DNA of 64,000 nt from Kalmusia sp. IMI 367209 (lineage: Eukaryota > Ascomycota > Dothideomycetes > Pleosporales > Didymosphaeriaceae). Below the pieces are notes generated by a model, which was not told where the DNA came from, made no database searches, and worked only from the letters and a program-made list of their open reading frames with translations. Positions within the stretch are counted from its first letter, which is position 1; the number at the start of each line of letters is the position of its first letter. Both the position numbers and the translations under genes were made by a program. The DNA lies in NCBI GenBank assembly GCA_027946365.1, contig JAPEUQ010000013.1, positions 496,001 through 560,000 on the forward strand, given 5' to 3'. Positions 55,901-64,000 of the stretch are shown piece by piece.

Positions 55901-56850
55901 CATGACTGCGTTGACGGTCACTGTTCGACCCAGCATTTCCATTGAAAACTTCTGTAGATATACCTGGTAACATAACCTCTTTCTGGTGCATAGCGAGGGA
56001 GATCGGAACGGGGCAGGTGCCCTTCAATTTTCTCTAGGACCCCAACTATTTAGACAGCTTTGCAAAAGCGGGACATTAGATTCGATGCGAATGTAACACA
56101 GTGCGGCTCTTTGACCCTCGGCTCGAGTGCCAGCGCAACCTGGTCCCCTGTTTCATATAGAAGTTCGAACTCTGGTCCACCCTTCCATCTTCCAGTTATT
56201 CATTTCTGCCCCACTTGGTGAGCTCCTATTCTTATGCTTTTGGAAGCGAGGGGGGCAAGGGTAAGAGCCTGAAGTACCTGTACTGTACATTGACAACGAC
56301 AACAGGCACGCGTTCTTCCCCTTCGGATCTTTTCCCCCCGATATATTGGGTCTAGAAAGTACATCTGTCTGCACCGACACCGAGCTTGGAACATGTCTAC
56401 TTCAGCAGTCACCGCAACGACGACAGCGCACGAAAAGTACGACCGAACCTACGGCGAACATCCTGGAGGCGATCAATAAAACGATCTTGAATGCCCACCA
56501 ATGGGATGATCGTTGTTTGTAGTCAAATCCCAATCAGGAAAGCTAAGACCGAGAGTCGATAAACGTACCCTCTGCTAAATACATACTGAGGTGCGGTGTA
56601 GTCCTTTCTACAGACCATGCGCATTTCTATCGATTATGCGCATCTACTTTTAGCAGCTGCTAAACGACCCTGAGGAAGTCCGTCCTATCCGTATAGCATC
56701 TCAAACACACCTGTTAAATACGATGTCTCTCGCTATGCTTGCTAACTCACTACCACTCACTGTCGCTTCCTCCTTCCTCTCGTCTCTCGTTGTTTGTTGC
56801 AGGTAATAATAATAATAGAAGCAACTCCGCAGTTGCGTCCACTCGCTACC
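55901..56850. other. Intergenic, 950 bp
   Basis: 3' flank of the carrier gene and promoter of the peroxidase gene. AT-leaning near 56500-56750, then a CT-rich stretch (CTTCCTCCTTCCTCTCGTCTC) and a TAATAATAATA tract near 56806-56816. Small frames around 56200-56400 have no support. Confidence 0.5.
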
Positions 56851-58494
56851 ATGAAGTCTCTCGCCCTCTACGCCCTCTCTTCATTACCTACCTCCCTGGC
56901 AGTCGACTACATATGGCCAGGGCCTCACGACCACATGGAGGATCTCCTCTATCTCCAAAGTGGCTTTAGCCGCTTCGGTTTTGTGGACGGTATCTTGAGT
57001 TGTGCCTTCGGGCAAAACATCCCCGGCCGCCAGAACTCTGCCGAGTGGATAAGGACCGCTTACCACGATATGGCGACTGCCGACGTCGACGCTGGAACTG
57101 GTGGTCTCGATGCATCTATCATGTTCGAAACCCTTAGAGGCGAAAACAAGGGCTCAGCGTTCAACAATACGTTCGGTCACTTGGCAAGTTTCTATACGAC
57201 AAGGTCGAGCGGTGCGGATCTCCTTGCGCTAGCAGTGGTTGGGAGCATGAGCGTCTGCGGCGGGTATGAGGTCCCGCTGCGGGTAGGGAGAGTCGATGCG
57301 ACAGAAGCGGGCAGGATGGGTGTCCCGGAACCACAGCAAGATCTTGAGACGCACACGCAGATATTCGCTAAGCAGGGCTTCAATCAGACGGAGATGATTG
57401 AGCTGGTGGCGTGTGGCCATACGCTGGGCGGCGTACACCATGAAGATTTCCCTGAGATCACAGGCGACAACACCACGGGACAGGTGTCTGAATTCGAGTT
57501 TGACGACTCGAATGTTGTGTTTGACAACCAGGTTGTCACCGAGTACCTCGCAGGCAATACCTCCAATCTTCTCGTTGCGGGCAAGAACGACACCATGAAC
57601 TCGGATAAACGCATCTTTGCTGCGGACGGCAACGAAACAATGCAAGCGCTCGCTGATCCAGAGCACTTCCAAAAACGTTGCCAGACACTCATGGCGCGCA
57701 TGATCGACACCGTACCCGCGGACGTCGTTCTCTCCGAGCCCCTCCAGCCCATCGACGTCAAGCCATACATCAACCTCCTCGCGCTGAATACGAATGGCTC
57801 TCTCGACTTCACAGGGTACATCCGCGTCCATTACGGCGCCGACACAGGTCGCAATGCAGATGATCTCTCCGCGTACATCACGTACACTGATCGCGCCGGC
57901 AAGAATACCACGACACCTATTACCGCTACACGACCGACATTCAAGAGCGGCACAGCAACCGGATTCGGCGGGATCAGTTTCGTTTTCTTCGAGTGGGACA
58001 CGCAGCTCGATGCGGATGCGGGAATCAGCAGCTTCAACATACACATCACTTCCAAGTCGACGAACGCAACTACCGTGTACGACAACGCGGGCCACGGGTA
58101 CCCCGTTCAGGACACGGTGCTGTACCAGCTACACCAATCTTGCCAGAATTTCGAGCCGAATGGCAACGGGGGGTACGACGGTTCATTGACCGTTGCAGCT
58201 GCCGTGCGGAGCGAGGCTCTTGCGTCCGCGTCGTCCGACCTCTCGCTGCATTTCGCGAAGAAGGTGCCGCAAGGGACGGTGTTGGATCGCTTCGAGACGC
58301 AGGTCGAGGGGTTCGTCAAGACGGGGAAGTCGCTGGCCGGGTACGAGCTGTTTGAGGTCAAGGGGATGGCGGTCGATGCTGAGAGCGCGAGCACGACGTT
58401 TGATGTTGTGCTTGGTGCTGGGGATGGAGCTACCAAGGTGGAATTCCGGAACACGAACGTGCTGAGTCAAGAGAGTTGTGTGCCGCTTGTGTAG
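56851..58494 (+). CDS. Secreted heme peroxidase, fungal class II-like (547 aa)
   Basis: Single exon, starting at an ATG in good context (CTACCATGAAG) with a signal peptide (MKSLALYALSSLPTSLA, cleavage before VDYIWPG). The plant/fungal peroxidase fold is shown by the distal R-x3-H motif WIRTAYHDM (Arg68, His72), AGTGGLDASIMFE after it, SGADLLALAVVGSM, VPLRVGRVDAT, and the proximal His in LVACGHTLGGVHHEDFP (His190). These residues bind and activate heme with peroxide. The catalytic domain takes about 300 residues. The remaining 240 form a beta-rich, sequon-rich C-terminal part not found in lignin or manganese peroxidases, so the protein belongs to the long uncharacterised group of ascomycete extracellular peroxidases. 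The proximal segment lacks the residues I would need to predict Mn binding. Substrate unknown. Confidence 0.87.
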   Translation: MKSLALYALSSLPTSLAVDYIWPGPHDHMEDLLYLQSGFSRFGFVDGILSCAFGQNIPGRQNSAEWIRTAYHDMATADVDAGTGGLDASIMFETLRGENKGSAFNNTFGHLASFYTTRSSGADLLALAVVGSMSVCGGYEVPLRVGRVDATEAGRMGVPEPQQDLETHTQIFAKQGFNQTEMIELVACGHTLGGVHHEDFPEITGDNTTGQVSEFEFDDSNVVFDNQVVTEYLAGNTSNLLVAGKNDTMNSDKRIFAADGNETMQALADPEHFQKRCQTLMARMIDTVPADVVLSEPLQPIDVKPYINLLALNTNGSLDFTGYIRVHYGADTGRNADDLSAYITYTDRAGKNTTTPITATRPTFKSGTATGFGGISFVFFEWDTQLDADAGISSFNIHITSKSTNATTVYDNAGHGYPVQDTVLYQLHQSCQNFEPNGNGGYDGSLTVAAAVRSEALASASSDLSLHFAKKVPQGTVLDRFETQVEGFVKTGKSLAGYELFEVKGMAVDAESASTTFDVVLGAGDGATKVEFRNTNVLSQESCVPLV

Positions 58495-59150
58495 GGAGCG
58501 GAGAGCTTGTGGATTGCGGTGGTGGAGAGGTTGATACCAATGGCATTTGCACATACGCACTTAGATTATGAAGTCTGAGACGAATTTACTTTCTTTTCTT
58601 TAGCTCTATGGTGCTTATTTTGCGCCACTCTTTGCGGTAGTCAAGCGTGCAATGACTGGCCTATGGTTGCGAACGCAACTCTCCCGTTGTCAAGTCCATG
58701 CCGAGTAGGCTTCAGACTCACGAACATGCTTCCGTTAAGAGCATAAGATTGTAGCGCCGCCGTCTCCAGGATATGATCCGTGTGCATTAGTGACACACTT
58801 CTGCATTCGGGCACGCCTGAGTTCCATTTATGACCACGATGCACCTGACAGGCCCAAGACAGAACGAGCCACAAGAAAAAACCACGCCCATGAAGTGTAT
58901 ACCATATTCTCATTCAGGTATCTAAACAGCTTGTAAGACGTTTAGCCCAGTTCCCGACCCACATGCGGCAAGACAGCCCAAAGAACCCCGTTTAAGCATG
59001 CGACGCTTGATTTTACATTTCAAATGTCATATTTTTACAACGCGGCACTCCACTGCCACACAATCTCCTCCAAACCCTATTCCAATCAATGCATAGAAAA
59101 ATCTCCACTCCCCATGTCCCTCACCCTAATAATGGTGGATTAGAAATCAT
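58495..59150. other. Convergent 3' region, 656 bp
   Basis: 3' ends of the peroxidase (+) and Sec61 (-) genes. The short minus frame 58913-58641 shows no family features. Confidence 0.5.
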
Positions 59151-60718
59151 CTAGCCCATGACCATACCCTTGAGGCCAGCCATGTCGCCCTCCTTAGCCG
59201 CAATTTCGAAATATCCGTAGATGATGGTGACGGCCAAGAGAATACCAGTTCCGCTACCCAAAGCACCGAGGAGATCACTACCAACGGAGAGAGCACCTAT
59301 GCAAGCACCACCGAAAGCCGCAGCCGTGGGAATGACACGTTTAAGCTCCTTATACATGGACTCCTCACGGTGACCAGCCATCACGAGACCCTGCTCCTTT
59401 AGTTGCTTAGCGACATCGCGGGGAGACGAGCCGGAGACCTCAATCCAGGTCTTAGAGAAGACGGCGCAGGCAACGAGCATATAGACGATGAAGACGGCGG
59501 TCTTGAGCGGGTCGGAAAGAGCCTCGGTGATGCTAAGAGGGGGAGACCTAGATATGTCAGCATTGATAGTAGTTTCAAGATGCGCGAAACATACATGTAG
59601 TAGGCGACACCGGAGGTAGCGAAAAGCTGAGCAGAACCCTCACGCGGCTCCCAGACACCGAGGAGGCGGACAAGGAGGTTGTCAGAGAAGCGGGAGTACA
59701 GCATCTGGCTGATCAAGAAGACGTTGGAGGAGAGAGCGGACTGCAGCATGATGGGCATGTTGGAGGTGTAGAACAGGCGGACGGGGTACGAGCCGCGGAC
59801 ACCACGCTGGCGGGCAGACTTTACGGGAATCTCGACGCGGAAGCCCTGGAGATAGATGACGGCCCCGAAAACAATGACCGTGGAGATCAAGTTCATGACG
59901 TTGGGCAAGTTCTGGCGGTAGAAGGCCTCGCGGAGAGCGACCGTCTTGTTGGGCCAAGTGAAGAGCAAATGCACAAGTGCGATGATGGCGCCCTCAAACT
60001 CAGGGCCACGGCCGGTGTTGATGGTGGTGGGGGAGAAAGCCTTCCACATGATGGACTCGCAGATGTTGGTCGCAATGAAGAGCGAAATACCGCTGCCGAG
60101 ACCGTAGCCCTTCTGGAGGAGCTCATCAAGAAGAATTACGATCAAACCAGCAATCATGAGCTGCATGACAAGGAGAACGCAGATACCGGCGCCCAGGTCA
60201 GAGGGCTGTCCATAGAGACCGGAGATGACATAGACGACGGCCTGACCGAAGGAGAGGAGGATAGCAAGAAGCTTCTGAGCGGTCTGGTAGAGCTCACGGT
60301 CGGACTTGAGGTCCAGGTTGACATCGATGAGGTGGGTACCAGCAAGGAGCTGGAAGACCATACCTGACGAGATAATCGGTGTGATACCCAATTCCATCAA
60401 CGTTCCTCTGTTACTGGCCATCATCATGCGAAGCCAGTATAGCGGATCTGAGGTGTCCGAAGACACGATTCCGTAGAGCGGCATCTGGCTCATGACCAGA
60501 AAGACAAGGAGCGTCAGACCGGTCCATACTAGGCGGTTATTGAAGGGGACCTTGCTTTCGGGCAGCTGAATCTCAGGAACGAGAGGCACGAAGGGTTTGA
60601 CGAGGTCGAGGAACCGTACTACATAGCATCGAATGTTAGCTAGGACCCTTGAATATTAAGTGCGCGCGCGCGACCGCGCCGCAATTGAGGTGGGTAGGAA
60701 GCACTTACGGCCGCTCAT
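59151..60718 (-). CDS. sec61: Sec61 alpha, translocon channel subunit (476 aa)
   Basis: Three exons: 60718-60709 (only 10 nt), 60618-59595 and 59547-59151. The introns start GTAAGT (phase 1) and GTATGT (phase 2). Joining the tiny first exon gives [13 protein letters not shown], the family start; the ATG visible at 60589 (MPLVPEIQ) would drop the amphipathic N-terminal helix. The protein is the ten-helix channel through which proteins enter the ER. Recognisable parts: the plug-side sequence [64 protein letters not shown] (ribosome-binding loop), [13 protein letters not shown], and [27 protein letters not shown] before the last helices. Length is as expected. Highly conserved and intact. Confidence 0.95.
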
Positions 60719-61608
60719 GATTGCGGTTTACTGAGCCCGAGGGGAGACAAAAGAGACAAGGAGAGATCCAGAAGAGAAGGGTGCGGGTTAAATGGAGATG
60801 GGGATGGGAGGGGGGCCGCGGTGCGCTTTCCTTTCTCGCAAGACCACGTTTCGTTGTGGAAGCCGCGCTGATTAGGTAACTAGCGCGCTGAACTCCCCGG
60901 ACTCATCGACTTACCTCACCCCTCAACAGCACCGAGGACACGCTGGCCTCGCGCTTTCGAAACATCGAGAAGGACGCTGAACATTTGTACTTCCATGTAC
61001 TTCCAGCTTACCAAGTTGCACGTGTTGTCCGAGATTGCCCTAGGCTCAAGGGGCCTCCATTTCACATTGCACCCTTCGCATTCGGAACCCACATAATCGC
61101 ATCCCCACACAATGCGATCCTCCTTATCTAAAGAGAGAGACGCCATTTATCCTACCACTCATACCTGCGCCTCTGCATTCGTAACCCCAGATCTACGCAA
61201 GCTCTCAAGCTTGAAGATCGGAGGACGTTGGAGGCACATTGCCGAGCGCTGATTGGCTGCTTCAGCGAATGCGAATTTAGCGTCCATGAACGAGGCTGAT
61301 AGACTACAAATGCGAAGGGAGTGCCACGACTTTTGCACAGCATCGAACCCCAAGTTTCGTGTCCTCTCAAGCCTTAAGGTAGTCGCAAGCTTATCTATTA
61401 TTGGTTCTTTAAGCGATTGCGATGTTAGATATGCGAGTGCGATTCCTTCGCAACGAGATGATTAAAGCGCATAGCTATGGCTTATATATATATGGTGGTG
61501 TTTCCACCAGAGTACTGTCACGAATAGTGTTCGCAACAGTCGCATTGATTTCATTTTTAGCTATTCACTATTCCATTGTTCACGTGTCGAACTGCTTTTT
61601 CGAGAAAC
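60719..61608. promoter_or_regulatory. Divergent promoter region of Sec61 and RTA1-like genes
   Basis: The 890 bp between the two start codons. Purine-rich (AGGGGAGACAAAAGAGACAAGGAGAG) just upstream of the Sec61 ATG; on the right a TATATATATATGG tract at 61482-61494. Small frames at 60916-61370 (-) have no motif and are not called. Confidence 0.5.
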
Positions 61609-62587
61609 ATGGGCAACCCACCCAAGTCTGCCCAGTTCGACTGGGAGATGTATCGATATATTCCCTCTCTCGCCGGCGCCATAATTGGTGTAATAATCTT
61701 TTCTAGTCTCACATCATTGCTCCTATGGCAGTGGTTTCGTGCTAGGAATCACATACTCATATTCGTCATCATCGGTACAATATGTAAGTTAGCGCACACG
61801 AAACCGTGGTCATAGAGAAGTCTCATGCGTATCACAGGCGAAGTCGGTGGTTACGCAGCACGCATCGGCTCCCACTTCAACAACGAATCGTGGGCCCCCT
61901 TTATCCAACAAGGCACCTTGCTCCTTATCGGCCCCCTCTTCTTTGCAGCAACCATCTACATGATGCTTGGCCGTACAATAGTCTTAGCCGGGGGCGAAGA
62001 CGTCTCATTGATCAAACCGAGGTGGTACACACGCATCTTCGTCGGCGCAGACATCTTCACGCTGGTTCTTCAGGGATTAGGTGCGTCTATTGTCTCACTG
62101 TGATAGATTAGATGTGGTGGGCTGACTGAATGTCATAGGTGCATCGATCATGGGCGCCATGAAGCTCAATCTCGCTATCGCAGGCGAGAAGATTGTCATC
62201 GCCGGTTTATCGCTGCAAGTCGCTACCTTTGTACTCTTCCTCATCGCAGCGATCGATTTCCAAATCCGCATGGAGAGGAAGGCTACAATAGCTTCTACCT
62301 GGGGCAGTGCTTCGAATGGCGATTGGAAGAAAATGCTGTGGATTCTCTACAGTGTAAGCTCTCTGGTCCTATTACGCTGCATCTTTAGGTTGATCGAGTA
62401 TGCAATGGGGAACGCGTCGTATCTAATTGCGCATGAGTGGACGCTCTATGTGTTCGACACTGTACCGATGTTTTTGACGGTGGTATTGTTGCTGGTGCTA
62501 CAGCCGACTAAATATGTTGCAAAGGAGTACAAGAGGCAGAACGATTCAAGCGATGCTCTCCAATTAGAAGATGGAGCAAGAGAATGA
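61609..62587 (+). CDS. RTA1-family membrane protein (288 aa)
   Basis: Three exons: 61609-61783, 61838-62080 and 62139-62587. The introns start GTAAGT and GTGCGT, both phase 1, 54 and 58 bp. Seven hydrophobic segments and family motifs mark the RTA1 group: YIPSLAGAIIGVIIFS, then across the first splice the ICEVGGYAARI motif, LLIGPLFFAATIYMMLGR, FVGADIFTLVLQGLGASI, and after the long loop VLLRCIFRLIEYAMG with the conserved Arg-x2-Glu. Members sit in the plasma or vacuolar membrane; yeast relatives (RTA1, RSB1) affect 7-aminocholesterol resistance and sphingoid-base export. The function of this copy is inferred only. The tail is short and polar. It follows the Sec61 gene divergently. Confidence 0.88.
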
Positions 62588-62972
62588 ACCAGGATGTTTC
62601 GTGTTGTCGCAATCTTTTCCAATTTGGGTCAGGCAACAGGGCGCCTATCGGGGCTATCTATGTATTGTACTTCGTCATACACCGTAGTACAGGGGTTCCA
62701 GGATTTTGATATCATAATTTAGTCTGAGCATTATCTTGGTACCGTAGCAGTGAAGTATTTCTAGAGTAGGTTTTTCAGTCCAACAACCTCCAATGTCGTG
62801 GCGTCATGATGGTGAAGCTAGACTGTTTTGGCTTCGTTTAGCCTCATCGGCCTTCCTCGCTTACTTCCACCATTCTGTCTGCCTCTTGTCAACCTAAGTA
62901 GCTCACGCGCAGATGAGATAAAGCGATAGCTGTTGGGAGGGTCTTATGTGACTTAAAGTCTAGAGTCTCACG
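62588..62972. other. Intergenic, 385 bp
   Basis: Spacer between two rightward genes, AT-leaning, with no coding frame. Probably the promoter of the Zn2Cys6 regulator gene. Confidence 0.5.
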
Positions 62973-64000
62973 ATGGTACGTCGTAGCGCTGGCTTTGTAG
63001 CCAAGCGACCGCACAAGAAGTCAAGGTATGTACGAAGTGGCAAGAAGGAGTTTGAGGCAATAGCTGAGTCCAGGCGCGCAGAGCAGGCTGTCTGACATGC
63101 AAGAAAAAGAAGGTAAAGGTAAGACTTGAACTGATTCGTAAAAGCAATGATCACTCATGAGCCTTGGTAGTGCGATCAAGGACAGCCCTCTTGCACATAT
63201 TGCGCCGTAAGAAAGCTCGAATGCACATACTTCACAGATGCGCAAAGAGAAAAATCAATATCCTCTTTAACCACACCATCTGATGAGCTTATCGACTTCA
63301 ACGAACCATTGCAAACGCCACTTTGGCTGATGCCCGCCGTGTATACATCTGCTGGCCAGCTCAATTCTACGGAACTCAAGTACCTGCACCACTACAAGAC
63401 TAGCGTCTGGTCAGTCATGAGTCTTCAGAAGAGCGATATAATTACATTCATCAATCGCGATTGGGTGCCTCAGGCTTCTATTAGCTCTGAACACATGCTC
63501 TACTCCATCCTCAGCATCTCAGCTCTACACCATGCAAGCCACTTACCACAAGGGACTTCGGACGGAAATACTCTCTCCCTGTTGTACCGCCAAAGGGCGT
63601 TCGCGTCCTACAACAAAGCCCTTGCAAACATCACCTCGGAGAATTATGAATCGCTGCTCATCACATCGATGTGGATGATGGTCATGGCATCTCCGCCCAC
63701 GCTTCCCTGTAGTGACGACGCTTGTCTAGACTGGGCATCTTCATTTTTCGGCATGATGCAGGGTCTACGCATTTTAGCATCGTTAAAATGGGCTTCCGGC
63801 ATCGAGAAGCTGACAATGTACCCATTACTACGCAGAGCATTGAGGGAGCTTCCTCCTCCACCGATGCTTACCCCACTGCCGGACTGGTTCTACTACCCGA
63901 AAGGCGACGAATGGCGACATCCGAACCCCCCGGGGGATGACTACACAGAAACGCCGCCGATTACTACAGATTTCGCAAGACGCAGCCCAACACCACCGGC
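62973..64000 (+). CDS. Zn2Cys6 transcription factor, 5' part (cut by right edge)
   Basis: Three exons seen: 62973-63025, 63082-63118 (37 nt) and 63171 to beyond the window. The introns start GTATGT (phase 2) and GTAAGA (phase 0). After a basic opening (AKRPHKKSRAGC) the binuclear cluster is complete: C21-x2-C24-x6-C31-x6-C38-x2-C41-x6-C48, with the Lys-rich basic region in the first loop. It is spread over all three exons. About 235 more residues follow without a stop, with Ser/Thr-rich linker sequence, then HHYKTSVWSVMSLQ and helices (HMLYSILSISALHHASHL, LLYRQRAFASYNKALANI) typical of the fungal transcription-factor regulatory region found with Zn2Cys6 domains. It ends in a Pro-rich part at the edge. 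Target genes are unknown. Confidence 0.88.

Noticed and set aside
57229..58095. 288-codon frame antisense to the peroxidase gene
   Set aside because: A frame shadow caused by strong C/G-ending codon use of the real gene on the plus strand.
60916..61370. Small minus-strand frames between Sec61 and the RTA1-like gene
   Set aside because: About 60-76 codons, no motif or conserved-looking segment, and located in a divergent promoter region.

Overview
The window is nuclear DNA from a filamentous ascomycete, most likely a Dothideomycete; the class is my inference. Genes are split by short GT-AG introns (about 49-142 bp, several with CTAAC/CTGAC-like branch sites). The gene set is also fungal: Zn2Cys6 regulator, Pth11-like receptor, RTA1 protein, GH43 xylosidase, Las1, Sec61 alpha. 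I rebuilt exon structures by hand from splice signals, reading-frame phase and recalled family motifs; no alignment or database search was run.

Left part (1 to about 20 kb) looks like accessory, fast-changing DNA. Two paralogous membrane glycoproteins of unknown function (717 and 713 aa) point away from each other at 356-2677 (-) and 8612-11073 (+). Between them lie a broken, catalytically dead aspartic protease (3663-4965), a broken O-methyltransferase (5542-6384) and an intact cyclophilin with a possible lipid-anchor N-terminus (6599-7437). Then come a doubtful hypothetical gene (about 11.6-12.6 kb), a complete P450 (12821-14503), a gene-poor stretch with a 69-bp tandem repeat, a Pth11-like rhodopsin-fold receptor (16053-17230) and a secreted GH43 beta-xylosidase/arabinosidase whose signal peptide sits on a separate first exon (18037-19822).

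Middle part (20-42 kb): an F-box protein (-) and an AtuA/DUF1446 protein (+) diverge from one intergenic region. A coiled-coil protein, the TRAPP subunit Trs31, a Ser/Pro-rich protein, OHCU decarboxylase (uric acid breakdown) and a 1169-aa protein with an N-terminal ADF-H domain and a C-terminal PH-like domain follow. An ankyrin-repeat pseudogene ends this part.

Right part (42-64 kb): about 7 kb without a recognisable gene precedes an acidic conserved-looking protein (48645-49757). A block of housekeeping genes follows: Las1 (pre-rRNA ITS2 nuclease), Swd2 (COMPASS/CPF WD40 subunit, with a one-base frame break), an Oac1-like mitochondrial carrier, a secreted class II-like heme peroxidase and Sec61 alpha. 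An RTA1-family membrane protein and the 5' part of a Zn2Cys6 regulator, cut by the right edge, close the window. The contrast between the pseudogene-rich left and the housekeeping right is the main large-scale feature. I saw no convincing tRNA, rRNA, CRISPR array or intact transposon.
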